From the NCBI GenBank assembly GCA_041913045.1, contig JAYSGB010000016.1:13145-77144 (forward strand): a stretch of 64,000 bases of DNA, in the 5' to 3' direction. Source of the DNA: CAMLOF01 sp041913045. Lineage in GTDB: Bacteria > Pseudomonadota > Gammaproteobacteria > Burkholderiales > Burkholderiaceae_C. A model generated the notes under the pieces. It was not told the DNA's origin, did not search any database, and worked only from the letters and a program-made list of their open reading frames with translations. A program made the position numbers and the translations under genes. This document shows positions 33,548-43,737 of this stretch, piece after piece. The stretch's first letter is position 1. Every line of letters starts with the position of its first letter.

Positions 33548-35164
33548 TCATTCCCACTCGATGGTCGCAGGCGGCTTGGAACTCACATCGTAGGTCACGC
33601 GGTTGATGCCGCGGACTTCGTTGATGATGCGGCTGGACACCCGCTTGAGCAGGCTGTAGGGCAGCTCGGCCCAGTCGGCAGTCATGAAGTCGCTGGTCTG
33701 CACGGCGCGCAGCGCCACCACGTAGTCGTAGGTGCGGCCGTCACCCATCACGCCCACGCTCTTGACTGGCAGGAACACCGTGAATGCCTGACTGGTCAGG
33801 TCGTACCAGCTCTTGCCTGAGTTGTGGTCGATGGTGGAGCGCAGCTCTTCGATGAAGATCGCATCCGCGCGGCGCAGCAGGTCGGCGTATTCCTTCTTGA
33901 CCTCGCCCAGGATGCGCACGCCCAGGCCCGGCCCCGGGAAGGGGTGACGGTACACCATGTCGTGCGGCAGCCCCAGGGCCACGCCCAGCTCGCGCACTTC
34001 GTCCTTGAACAGGTCGCGCAGCGGCTCCAGCAGTCTCAGGCCCAACTGCTCGGGCAGGCCGCCCACGTTGTGGTGGCTCTTGATGGTGACGGCCTTCTTG
34101 CTCTTGGCGCCGCCAGACTCGATCACGTCGGGGTAGATGGTGCCCTGGGCCAGGAAGGTGGCGCCCTTGTGGCCCTGGCCGCTGGCCTTGAGCTTTTCGG
34201 CTTCAGCCTTGAAAACATCCACGAACAGGCGCCCAATGATCTTGCGCTTTTGCTCGGGGTCGCTGACTCCTGCCAGTTCGCGCAGGAACAGCTCGCTCGC
34301 GTCCACACGAATCACCTTCGCGTGCAGCTTGCCTGCGAACATGTCCATCACCATGTCGCCTTCGTTCAGGCGCAGCAGGCCGTGGTCCACAAACACACAG
34401 GTGAGCTGGTCGCCAATCGCACGGTGGATCAGCGCAGCGGCCACGGAAGAATCCACGCCGCCGGACAGGCCCAGGATGACCTCTTCATCACCCACCTGGG
34501 CGCGGATTTTCTCCACCGCCTCAGCGATGTGGTCGCGCATGATCCAGTCGGGTTTGGTGCCGCAGATGTCCAGCACGAAGCGCTCCAGGATGGCGCGGCC
34601 CTGCACGGTGTGCGTCACCTCGGGGTGGAACTGCACGGCATAGAAGCGGCGAGCCTCGTCGGCCATGCCGGCGATGGGGCAGGAATCGGTGCTGGCCATG
34701 AGCTTGAAGCCCGGCGGCAATTCGGTCACCTTGTCGCCATGGCTCATCCATACCTTGAGCATGCCGTGGCCTTCGGGGGTGGTGAAGTCCACGATGTCCT
34801 TGAGCAGATCTGTGTGGCCGCGCGCGCGAACCTCGGCGTAACCGAATTCGCGGGTGTGCGAGCCTTCCACCTTGCCGCCCAGTTGCTGCGCCATGGTCTG
34901 CATGCCGTAGCAAATGCCCAGCACCGGCACGCCCAGTTCGAACACGGCGTCGGGGGCGCGGTCATCCACCTCGTACACGCTGGCGTGGCTACCGGAAAGA
35001 ATCACGCCTTTGAGCATGCCGTCGGCGGCGTACTGGCGCACCCAGTCGCTGGAAACGTCGCAGGGGTGGACCTCGCAGTACACATGGGCTTCGCGCACGC
35101 GGCGCGCAATGAGCTGGGTGACCTGGGAGCCGAAGTCGAGTATGAGGATCTTCTGGTGTTGCAT
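33548..35164 (-). CDS. guaA: GMP synthase (glutamine-hydrolysing)
   Basis: The ATG at 35164 gives 538 residues, normal for GuaA. The N-terminal class I glutamine amidotransferase domain has its nucleophile C85 in LGICYGMQT and its histidine in QFHPEV. The ATP pyrophosphatase loop is SGGVDSS near residue 240, and the dimerisation domain ends with the conserved PPATIEWE. It converts XMP to GMP. It follows guaB on the same strand with a hairpin between. Its 3' end faces the integrase and is intact. Confidence 0.97.
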   Translation of the reverse strand: MQHQKILILDFGSQVTQLIARRVREAHVYCEVHPCDVSSDWVRQYAADGMLKGVILSGSHASVYEVDDRAPDAVFELGVPVLGICYGMQTMAQQLGGKVEGSHTREFGYAEVRARGHTDLLKDIVDFTTPEGHGMLKVWMSHGDKVTELPPGFKLMASTDSCPIAGMADEARRFYAVQFHPEVTHTVQGRAILERFVLDICGTKPDWIMRDHIAEAVEKIRAQVGDEEVILGLSGGVDSSVAAALIHRAIGDQLTCVFVDHGLLRLNEGDMVMDMFAGKLHAKVIRVDASELFLRELAGVSDPEQKRKIIGRLFVDVFKAEAEKLKASGQGHKGATFLAQGTIYPDVIESGGAKSKKAVTIKSHHNVGGLPEQLGLRLLEPLRDLFKDEVRELGVALGLPHDMVYRHPFPGPGLGVRILGEVKKEYADLLRRADAIFIEELRSTIDHNSGKSWYDLTSQAFTVFLPVKSVGVMGDGRTYDYVVALRAVQTSDFMTADWAELPYSLLKRVSSRIINEVRGINRVTYDVSSKPPATIEWE

Positions 35165-35194
35165 GGCGGTAAGGGCTCGGGCCCGTTGGAAATG

Positions 35195-35220
35195 CAAAAG
35201 GCCGCCGGTGCGGCGGCCCT
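35195..35220 (-). terminator. GC-rich hairpin between guaB and guaA
   Basis: The stem GGCCGCC / GGCGGCC at 35200-35218, read on the minus strand, is followed by four T. It lies 15 bases after the guaB stop and could be a partial terminator or mRNA-processing hairpin that lowers guaA expression. Confidence 0.6.
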
Positions 35221-35234
35221 TGGAAGGCGACGGA

Positions 35235-36704
35235 TCAGTCGGCGCGGTAGTTGGGCGCTTCCTTGGTGATCTGCACGTCGTGCACGTGGCTTTCGCGGAT
35301 ACCGGCAGCGGTGATCTCGACGAACTCGGCACGGTTGCGCATCTCTTCAATGGTGGCGCAGCCGCAGTAGCCCATGGAAGCCCGGATGCCGCCAGCCATC
35401 TGGAACACGATGGAGACCATCGAGCCCTTGTAAGGCACGCGGCCTTCGATGCCCTCGGGAACCAGCTTGTCGGCGTTGGGGTTGCCGGTGCTGGACTCCT
35501 GGAAGTAGCGGTCGGCGCTGCCCTGCTGCATGGCACCAATGGAGCCCATGCCACGGTAGCTCTTGTAGCTGCGGCCCTGGTAGAGGATGACCTCGCCCGG
35601 CGCTTCCTCGGTGCCGGCGAACATACCGCCCATCATCACGGTGCTGGCGCCCGCAGCAATGGCCTTGGCAATGTCACCGCTGTAGCGGATGCCGCCGTCG
35701 GCGATCAGGGGCACCCCGGTACCCTGCAACGCCGTGGCAACGTTGTCGATAGCAGTGATCTGCGGCACACCCACGCCCGCCACGATGCGGGTGGTGCAGA
35801 TGGAGCCCGGGCCGATACCGACCTTGACGCCGTCAGCGCCCGCTTCCACCAGCGCCAGCGCGGCCGCCCCGGTGGCGATGTTGCCGCCAATGACCTGCAC
35901 CTGCGGGTAGTTCTGCTTGACCCAGCGCACACGCTCGATCACACCCTTGCTGTGGCCGTGAGCGGTATCCACCACGATGGCGTCAACCCCGGCCTTGACC
36001 AGCGCTTCAACTCGCTCTTCAGTGCCAGCGCCCACGCCCACTGCTGCGCCCACGCGCAGGCGGCCAGCCGCGTCACGCGCAGCACTGGGGAAGTTGAGCT
36101 GTTTGGTGATGTCCTTGACCGTGATCAGGCCCTTGAGCTCAAAGGCTTCGTTGACCACCAGCAGGCGTTCCAGCTTGTGCTTGTTGAGCAATGCCTTGGC
36201 TTCGGCCGGGGTGGTGCCTTCGGGCACTGTGATCAGGCGCTCGCGCGGCGTCATGATCTCTTTGACCGGCAGATCCACGCGCGTCTCGAATCGCAGATCA
36301 CGGCCCGTGACGATGCCAACCACCTTGCCGCCGTCGATCACCGGAAAACCGGAGATGCCGAGCTCTTCAGACAACTGGTGAACGTGATACACCGTGGTGT
36401 CGGGGGTGATGACGACCGGATCGCGCAGCACGCCGGATTCGTAGCGCTTGACCTTGGCCACATGAGCTGCCTGCTCCTGCGCCGACAGGTTCTTGTGAAC
36501 GATACCAATGCCCCCCTCCTGGGCGATGGCGATCGCCAGGCGAGCTTCGGTCACGGTGTCCATGGCGGCGGACACGAGCGGAAGGTTCAGGGTGATGTCA
36601 CGGGTGAACTGCGTGGACAGAGAGGTGTCCTTGGGCAGGACCTGGGAGTACGCGGGCACCAGCAACACGTCGTCGAAGGTGAGCGCTTTTCCGAGTAGGC
36701 GCAT
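35235..36704 (-). CDS. guaB: inosine-5'-monophosphate dehydrogenase
   Basis: The protein is 489 residues. It has the TIM-barrel IMPDH core with two CBS domains inserted at about 95-205 (YHVHQLSEELGISGFPVID; LLVVNEAFELKGLIT). The catalytic cysteine is C303 in GPGSICTTR and the flap with YRGMGSIGAM is present. It oxidises IMP to XMP in the committed step of guanine nucleotide synthesis, feeding GuaA next door. The CBS pair likely gives purine-nucleotide regulation. Confidence 0.97.
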   Translation of the reverse strand: MRLLGKALTFDDVLLVPAYSQVLPKDTSLSTQFTRDITLNLPLVSAAMDTVTEARLAIAIAQEGGIGIVHKNLSAQEQAAHVAKVKRYESGVLRDPVVITPDTTVYHVHQLSEELGISGFPVIDGGKVVGIVTGRDLRFETRVDLPVKEIMTPRERLITVPEGTTPAEAKALLNKHKLERLLVVNEAFELKGLITVKDITKQLNFPSAARDAAGRLRVGAAVGVGAGTEERVEALVKAGVDAIVVDTAHGHSKGVIERVRWVKQNYPQVQVIGGNIATGAAALALVEAGADGVKVGIGPGSICTTRIVAGVGVPQITAIDNVATALQGTGVPLIADGGIRYSGDIAKAIAAGASTVMMGGMFAGTEEAPGEVILYQGRSYKSYRGMGSIGAMQQGSADRYFQESSTGNPNADKLVPEGIEGRVPYKGSMVSIVFQMAGGIRASMGYCGCATIEEMRNRAEFVEITAAGIRESHVHDVQITKEAPNYRAD

Positions 36705-36776
36705 GTGAAAGCTCCAAAAACACTATTGTACAGGGGGCAAACCGCGTAACATCTTGGCAACGCTCAAGAGGTGAAC

Positions 36777-37352
36777 ATGCATTGGTTGAACCGCAATGTT
36801 GGCAATGGTGACAAGGGGGGCCGCAAGAAGGCATTTGTGCTGTGTGCGGCGATGTTGAATGGGTTCGCAGCGCTTTCGGTTCATGCCGCTGGCGCGTGGG
36901 TTTGGGTGGACGGCAATGGCCGCAAGGTCTACAGCGACCTGCCGCCGCCAGCGTCTGTTACCGAGCGGCAAATTCTTCAGCGCCCCGGTATGCCAGCCGT
37001 ACAGCCACCAGCAGCGGAGCAACCCGCCTCCACAGCCGCCAAGCCTGCCGGAAACCTGTCTGGATCAACGCCCGCTGGCGGTCAACCTGCAGACAAGGCG
37101 GCCTCAGCCGAGGACAAGAAGCGCAAGGAAACCGAGCAGGCCGAAGAAGCTCGCCGCAAGGCCACAGAAGCGAAGAATGCCGAAATCCGCGCCGACAATT
37201 GCAAGCGGGCGCAAGCGTCTTTGAACACACTCAACTCGGGCAGACGCCTCGTGACCACGAACGAGCAAGGCCAGCAGGTCACGCTGACGGCCTCAGACAA
37301 GGCCGACGAAATCAGCCGTCTCGAACAGATCATCGCCGAGAACTGCCGCTGA
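36777..37352 (+). CDS. secreted DUF4124-type protein
   Basis: The ATG at 36777 follows AGAGGTG and gives 191 residues. After a charged start, a signal peptide runs to about residue 39 (LCAAMLNGFAALSVHAAG). The DUF4124 segment follows (WVWVDGNGRKVYSDLPPPASV), then a Pro/Ala/Thr-rich linker and a Lys/Glu/Ala-rich helical region. Such proteins are common in betaproteobacteria, periplasmic and of unknown role. The gene is divergent from guaB. Confidence 0.75.
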   Translation: MHWLNRNVGNGDKGGRKKAFVLCAAMLNGFAALSVHAAGAWVWVDGNGRKVYSDLPPPASVTERQILQRPGMPAVQPPAAEQPASTAAKPAGNLSGSTPAGGQPADKAASAEDKKRKETEQAEEARRKATEAKNAEIRADNCKRAQASLNTLNSGRRLVTTNEQGQQVTLTASDKADEISRLEQIIAENCR

Positions 37353-37360
37353 CCAGTGAC

Positions 37361-37711
37361 TCAGTAGCCGGGTTTTGCGCCTTTGCGGCGTTGCGCAAAC
37401 AAGCCCGCAGTGCGGGCTCCCTGGCGGCTGAAGCGCTCGCGGCGGGCAACTTTGGGGTCCACCCGCAGGGCCCGGCAGAATTCGACCCTGTCGCCGTCCC
37501 GTAGGGTGTGGCTCCACCCTGACTTGCGCCCCCAGATGGACAGACTTGCCCCCTGCTCCACTTCCAGTTCTGGAAACTTTTGCAGCCACCCGCTTGCAAT
37601 CACCGAATCCCGCACCGTGCAAGCAAAAGGCAGCGTCAGGCAAAGCTCCGTCACTTCCCGGGGGCCGCTGGCATAAACCAGGGTGACGTTGATGGTGTCA
37701 GTCGCTGCCAT
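37361..37711 (-). CDS. rnfH: RnfH family ubiquitin-fold protein
   Basis: The 116-residue product starts inside the end of ratA. The N-terminal 90 residues (INVTLVYASGPREVTELCLTLPFACTVRDSV, then RDGDRVEFCRAL) are the beta-grasp RnfH family, with the usual close to the fold at EFCRAL, followed by a basic tail. The ratA-rnfH pair is a widespread proteobacterial operon beside smpB, exactly as here. The cellular role remains poorly known. Confidence 0.9.
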   Translation of the reverse strand: MAATDTINVTLVYASGPREVTELCLTLPFACTVRDSVIASGWLQKFPELEVEQGASLSIWGRKSGWSHTLRDGDRVEFCRALRVDPKVARRERFSRQGARTAGLFAQRRKGAKPGY

Positions 37712-38144
37712 AGACCTGATCTGCCCGCTTGACGAACGCGTCCACCAGGCTGCCTGCGATCTTGTCGAACACTGGCCCCACCAGCGCAGCCAGTGTGTTG
37801 CTGGCAAAACCGTAGTTCAGCGTGAAATCTATGCGGCAGGCACGCTGGCTGCCGTCCCCCACGGGCGTGAAATCCCAGGTGCCGTCCAGATGGGAAAACG
37901 GGCCGTCGACCAGCTCAAGGTGAATGCGCCGGTCTTCAACGTGGGTGTTGCGGGTGGTGAAGCTCTTTTTGATGCCACTGTACGACATGCCGATGGAAGC
38001 CACCATGCCGTCCGACGTGCGCTCCAGCACCTCCCCACTGCTGCACCAAGGCAGAAACTGGGGATAGCCGGAAACATCGGTCACCAGCGCGAACATTTCG
38101 TGCGCGCTGTGCCAGATCAGAACAGTCTTGTGAACGCTTTTCAT
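37698..38144 (-). CDS. ratA: RatA-like START/Coq10-family protein
   Basis: This is a 148-residue polyketide cyclase/Coq10-like START domain (MKSVHKTVLIWHSAHEMFALVTDVSGYPQFLPWC). Members have been described as an E. coli ribosome-association toxin (RatA) and, in others, as ubiquinone-binding proteins; the latter is the safer general role. It is divergent from smpB and overlaps rnfH by 14 bases. Confidence 0.92.
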   Translation of the reverse strand: MKSVHKTVLIWHSAHEMFALVTDVSGYPQFLPWCSSGEVLERTSDGMVASIGMSYSGIKKSFTTRNTHVEDRRIHLELVDGPFSHLDGTWDFTPVGDGSQRACRIDFTLNYGFASNTLAALVGPVFDKIAGSLVDAFVKRADQVYGSD

Positions 38145-38239
38145 CGAAACTCTGCGGCTTTATGGAAACTGTGCGGGTTTCATACAATGCTTGGCCGCCA
38201 GGGGATTGTATTGGCCCGCTGGCACCCCATCTGAACGAC

Positions 38240-38731
38240 ATGTCTTCCGCCAAGAAAAACGCTAAACCCCAGGCCCGCGACAGCCGCATTGCCGAAAACA
38301 AGAAGGCCGCCTTCAACTACCACTTTGAAGAGCGCTTCGAGTGCGGCATGGTGCTGGAAGGCTGGGAGGTGAAAGCGCTGCGCGAGGGCAAAGTGCAGCT
38401 CACCGACGGCTACGTGCTGGTCCGCGACGGCGAGCTGTACCTGATCGGCTGTCTCATCAACCCGTTGCGCACGGCATCCACCCACGTCAGCGCCGACAGC
38501 GCCCGCACCAAGAAGCTGTTGATGCACAAGGAAGAGATCCGACGCCTCATCGGCAAGGTGGAACAAAAAGGCTACACGCTGGTGCCGATCAATCTGCACT
38601 GGAAGAACGGCCGAGTGAAGTGTGACATTGCCTTGGCCAAGGGCAAGGCCGAACACGACAAGCGCGACACCATCAAGGAACGCGAAGGCAAGCGCGAGGT
38701 GGAGCGCGCCCTCAAACAGCGGCAGCGCTGA
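38240..38731 (+). CDS. smpB: SsrA-binding protein SmpB
   Basis: The ATG at 38240 gives 163 residues. Family signatures are IAENKKAAFNY at the start, ERFECGMVLEGWEVKALREGKV, and a basic C-terminal tail (DKRDTIKEREGKRE) that enters the ribosome. It partners tmRNA in trans-translation. The ssrA gene is not in the window. Confidence 0.97.
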   Translation: MSSAKKNAKPQARDSRIAENKKAAFNYHFEERFECGMVLEGWEVKALREGKVQLTDGYVLVRDGELYLIGCLINPLRTASTHVSADSARTKKLLMHKEEIRRLIGKVEQKGYTLVPINLHWKNGRVKCDIALAKGKAEHDKRDTIKEREGKREVERALKQRQR

Positions 38732-38739
38732 GCGCTGCC
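38721..38739 (+). terminator. hairpin carrying the smpB stop codon in its loop
   Basis: The stem GGCAGCGC / GCGCTGCC has the smpB TGA as its three-base loop. No T-run follows, so termination is uncertain. It lies between two convergent genes. Confidence 0.4.
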
Positions 38740-38749
38740 CCCGCCCAGT

Positions 38750-39574
38750 TCAAAGAAGCGGGCGAAGTTCACGTGCTGCGTCTTGCAGCAGTGGCAGAAG
38801 CTCCCTTTGAACCGCCCCGTTTTGCAGCCTGTTGTGTGGCACCACCGCGTTGAGGGCGGCCACGGTCTTTCCATCCAGGTTGCGCAGGGGCACAGCCACG
38901 GCGAAGACGCCGAGTTCATGCTCCTCGCTGGCAATGCAGTGGTCGGCCTGCCTCACATCGGCAATCACTTGGCGGAAGGCCTTGGGCTCCACCACGGTGT
39001 AGGGCGTCAGGCGAGCCAGCGCCCTGCCCTTGAGCCAGCCATTGAACTCGGTCTTGGGCAGCGCCGCCAGCAGCACACGCCCGGTGGACGTGGCATGGGC
39101 GGGCAAGCGCGCCCCCAGGTGCAGGCCGTAGGCCAGCAGGCGCACAGGCGCGCTGCCCGAAAGCGGCGCGCCGAGTGAGCCGCCATCCCAGTCGCCCGTG
39201 GAGCCCACCACGGCCACACTGCGGGCGACGATGACCACGGCATCCCCCTCCAGCACGGCCACAGAGAAGGCATCGCGCGTCTGCGCAGCCAGCCGGTTGA
39301 GCGTGGGCTGCACCGCCCGGGGCAGACGCGCGCTGGACAGGTAGCTGCCGGAAAACCGCAGCACCTTGGCCGACAGCCAGAAGTAGCTGCCGTCCGTTTC
39401 CAGGTAGCCCAGGTGCGCCAGGGTCAACAGGTGGCGGCGCGCCGCTGCCCGGGTGATGCCAGCCCGCTGCGCGGCCAGCGTGGCATTGAGCCGCTGGCGC
39501 TCGGTGTCGAAGCTTTCCAGCACAGCCATGCCCTTGGCCATGCCCTCGATGAGATCGGCCTTGGCAATGCTCAT
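38750..39574 (-). CDS. pobR: IclR-family regulator of 4-hydroxybenzoate catabolism (PobR-like)
   Basis: The ATG at 39574 gives 274 residues. The N-terminal winged helix (GMAVLESFDTERQRLNATLAAQRAGITRAAARRHL) and the C-terminal effector domain are of the IclR family, subgroup PobR/PcaR/PcaU. It is divergent from pobA with 135 bases between, where three operator half-sites lie. It most likely activates pobA in response to 4-hydroxybenzoate. Confidence 0.87.
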   Translation of the reverse strand: MSIAKADLIEGMAKGMAVLESFDTERQRLNATLAAQRAGITRAAARRHLLTLAHLGYLETDGSYFWLSAKVLRFSGSYLSSARLPRAVQPTLNRLAAQTRDAFSVAVLEGDAVVIVARSVAVVGSTGDWDGGSLGAPLSGSAPVRLLAYGLHLGARLPAHATSTGRVLLAALPKTEFNGWLKGRALARLTPYTVVEPKAFRQVIADVRQADHCIASEEHELGVFAVAVPLRNLDGKTVAALNAVVPHNRLQNGAVQRELLPLLQDAARELRPLL

Positions 39575-39591
39575 GGCCGGAGTGGTTGAAG

Positions 39592-39630
39592 TTGCGCGAT
39601 CATCGCGCAATTGTTCCACTGATCGCGCAA
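39592..39630. promoter_or_regulatory. three-half-site operator between pobR and pobA
   Basis: A palindrome of two 9-base arms, TTGCGCGAT (39592-39600) and ATCGCGCAA (39602-39610), is followed after exactly 10 bases by a third half-site GATCGCGCAA (39621-39630). A palindrome plus one direct repeat spaced 10 bases away is the architecture known for PcaU/PobR of Acinetobacter. This supports IclR-type control of pobA and autoregulation of pobR. Confidence 0.8.
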
Positions 39631-39709
39631 ACCCGCAATCACCGGGGTGTGCAGGCAGGCCACCGGGGTCTAGCATGAACCCATTCGCGTTGCTTCACAG
39701 GAGACATCC

Positions 39710-40894
39710 ATGCGCACCCAAGTCGCCATCATTGGTGCAGGCCCCTCCGGCCTGCTGCTCGGCCAGCTGCTGTACAAAGCTGGCATCGACGCCGTAATCG
39801 TCGAACGCCAGACACCCGAATACGTGCTTGGCCGCATTCGCGCGGGCGTGTTGGAACAGGTTGCCACCGACCTGCTTGACGAAGCAGGCGTAGGCGAGCG
39901 CATGCACAAGGAAGGCCTGGTGCACACGGGCTTTGACATGCTGTTCAACGGCCAGCGCCACCGCATCGACCTGGAAGGATTGACGGGCGGCAAGAAGGTG
40001 ATGGTCTACGGCCAGACCGAAGTGACCCGCGACCTGATGGACGCCCGTAAGGCTGCTGGCCTTACCAGCATCTACGAGGCGGCCAACGTGCAGGTGCACG
40101 ACTTTGACACCACCAAACCGCGTGTCACCTACGAAAAGGATGGCCAGAGCCACACCATCGAGTGTGACTTCATCGCTGGCTGCGACGGCTTCCACGGCGT
40201 GTGCCGCGCCAGCGCGCCGCGCAACGCCATCAAGGAATACGAGAAGGTCTACCCCTTCGGCTGGCTCGGCCTGCTTTCGGACACCCCTCCGGTGCACCAC
40301 GAACTGATCTACGCGAACAGCGAGCGCGGCTTTGCCCTGTGCTCGCAACGCAGCCAAACCCGCAGCCGCTACTACTTGCAGGTGCCGCTCACCGACAAGG
40401 TGGAACAGTGGAGCGACGACGCCTTCTGGAACGAGTTGAAGCTGCGCCTGGACCCCGAAGCGGCTGAAAAGCTGGTGACCGGCCCCAGCCTGGAGAAAAG
40501 CATTGCGCCTCTGCGCAGCTTCGTGACGGAGCCACTGCGCTTTGGCCGCATGTTTCTGGCGGGCGATGCTGGGCACATCGTGCCGCCCACCGGTGCCAAG
40601 GGCTTGAACCTGGCCGCTACCGACGTGAAGTATCTGTCCAACGCCATCGTCGAGTTCTACCAAGACAAGACCGAGGCAGGCATCGACAGCTACTCGGAGC
40701 GCTGCCTCAAGCGCATCTGGCGCGCGGAGCGTTTCAGCTGGTGGTTCACGTCGATCATGCACAACTTCCCTGACGAAGGCGCCATCAACGCCAAGCTGCA
40801 GCAGGCCGAGCTGGACTACCTGATGCACTCCGAGTCCGGTCTGCGCACCATCGCCGAGAACTACGTGGGCCTGCCGCTCGATTTCGGGCAGTGA
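39710..40894 (+). CDS. pobA: 4-hydroxybenzoate 3-monooxygenase
   Basis: The protein is 394 residues, the standard PobA length. The FAD dinucleotide motif GAGPSG is at 9-14 and the second flavin motif GDAGHIVPPTGAKGLNLA lies near 285. Tyrosines and the RSRYYLQ segment characteristic of substrate and NADPH handling are present. It hydroxylates 4-hydroxybenzoate to protocatechuate. No protocatechuate ring-cleavage genes lie in the window. Confidence 0.97.
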   Translation: MRTQVAIIGAGPSGLLLGQLLYKAGIDAVIVERQTPEYVLGRIRAGVLEQVATDLLDEAGVGERMHKEGLVHTGFDMLFNGQRHRIDLEGLTGGKKVMVYGQTEVTRDLMDARKAAGLTSIYEAANVQVHDFDTTKPRVTYEKDGQSHTIECDFIAGCDGFHGVCRASAPRNAIKEYEKVYPFGWLGLLSDTPPVHHELIYANSERGFALCSQRSQTRSRYYLQVPLTDKVEQWSDDAFWNELKLRLDPEAAEKLVTGPSLEKSIAPLRSFVTEPLRFGRMFLAGDAGHIVPPTGAKGLNLAATDVKYLSNAIVEFYQDKTEAGIDSYSERCLKRIWRAERFSWWFTSIMHNFPDEGAINAKLQQAELDYLMHSESGLRTIAENYVGLPLDFGQ

Positions 40895-40910
40895 TCCACA
40901 GCAATCCAAG

Positions 40911-40933
40911 CGCGGCCTTCAGGCCGCGTTTTT
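40911..40933 (+). terminator. rho-independent terminator of pobA
   Basis: The stem CGCGGCCT / AGGCCGCG has a two-base loop and is followed by five T, 16 bases after the pobA stop. The same hairpin may also stop the convergent agl operon. Confidence 0.85.
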
Positions 40934-40937
40934 GTGT

Positions 40938-42071
40938 TCAAGCAGGCAGATCGAGCGTGCGGTAGCAAGCCCGGCCGTCTGCACCAAACACGTGGATGCG
41001 GTCAGCCGGCCACTGCACGTGCACGGTCTCGCCCACCCGTTCAGTGGCCGTACCCGGCACGCGCACGGTGATAGCAGGAAGCGCCTGCCCAAGGTCCACA
41101 TAAAGCAGCGAGGCCTCACCCAGCTTTTCGACGTGACTCACCTGCCCGTTCAAGCTGTTGGCAGAGCCAGCATTCACCAAGCGCATGTCTTCGGGGCGGC
41201 AGCCAACGTGCAAGGCCTCGTCTGGCTGAACGGACCGCGCGTCCACCATCGCGTCCAGTTCGACGCCCGCCAGCTTCACCGTGGACGTTTCGGGCGCGGT
41301 GCGCACCAGCTGGCCAGGAAGCACATTCATCTTCGGCGAGCCGATGAACTCCGCCACGAACAAGCTGGCCGGGCGGTGGTACAGCGCCATGGGCGAGCCG
41401 ACCTGCGCGATGGAACCGTGGCTGGCAATGTGGTCGCCGGTGTGCAGCAGCACAATCTTGTCGGCCAGTGTCATGGCCTCCACCTGGTCGTGTGTGACGT
41501 AGATCATGCTGGCCGAGCCAATGCGCTTGTGCAGCCGCGAGATTTCCAGGCGAGTCTGCACCCGCAGGGCAGCGTCCAGGTTGGAAAGCGGCTCGTCAAA
41601 CAGAAAGACACGAGGCGCCTTGACGATGGCACGCCCGATGGCGACGCGCTGGCGCTGTCCGCCCGACAGCGCCTTGGGCAAGCGGTCGAGCAGATGGGTG
41701 AGCTGCAACACCTCGGCGGCTTCGCGCACCTTTCGGTCGATTTCCGCCGCGTTTGCGCCGAAAACCTTCAGGCCGAAGGCCATGTTCTCGCGAACGGTCA
41801 TGTGGGGATAGAGCGCGTAGCTCTGGAACACCATGGCCACGCCACGACGGGCGGGGGCCAGGTCGTTGACGCGCTCGCCACCTATGAGGAGGTCGCCGGA
41901 GGTGATCTCCTCCAGCCCGGCCACCATGCGCAACAGCGTGGACTTGCCGCAGCCCGAGGGACCGACAAACACGCAGAACTCGCCGTGCTCGATGGTCAGG
42001 TTGGCGTCGTTGATGGTCAAGGTCTGCGGCGTGTAGCGCTTGCTGACGTGACGGAACTCGATCTTGGACAT
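40938..42071 (-). CDS. aglK: sugar ABC transporter ATPase (AglK/MalK-type)
   Basis: The ATG at 42071 gives 377 residues. Walker A is GPSGCGKST at 37-45, the signature LSGGQ is at 135-139 and Walker B DEPLSNLD at 159-166. The C-terminal 130 residues form the OB-fold regulatory domain (VGCRPEDMRL) of MalK-type carbohydrate importers. It is the last gene of the agl operon, 13 bases after aglA, and energises uptake through AglFG. Confidence 0.92.
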   Translation of the reverse strand: MSKIEFRHVSKRYTPQTLTINDANLTIEHGEFCVFVGPSGCGKSTLLRMVAGLEEITSGDLLIGGERVNDLAPARRGVAMVFQSYALYPHMTVRENMAFGLKVFGANAAEIDRKVREAAEVLQLTHLLDRLPKALSGGQRQRVAIGRAIVKAPRVFLFDEPLSNLDAALRVQTRLEISRLHKRIGSASMIYVTHDQVEAMTLADKIVLLHTGDHIASHGSIAQVGSPMALYHRPASLFVAEFIGSPKMNVLPGQLVRTAPETSTVKLAGVELDAMVDARSVQPDEALHVGCRPEDMRLVNAGSANSLNGQVSHVEKLGEASLLYVDLGQALPAITVRVPGTATERVGETVHVQWPADRIHVFGADGRACYRTLDLPA

Positions 42072-42084
42072 GGCATGTGCTCCT

Positions 42085-43713
<1,629 letters not shown>

Positions 43714-43737
43714 GAGTGAGTCGTGAGAGAAATGGAG

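Noticed and set aside
35195..35220. Riboswitch for guanine or ppGpp between guaB and guaA
   Set aside because: Only a simple GC-rich hairpin with a short T-run is present; there is room for no aptamer in about 70 bases.
33824..35269. Plus-strand open frame of 481 codons
   Set aside because: Shadow of guaA on the opposite strand, with no ribosome binding site or motif.
34914..36698. Plus-strand open frame of 594 codons
   Set aside because: Antisense to guaB and part of guaA, both unmistakable. The translated text is His/Ala/Gly-rich shadow sequence.
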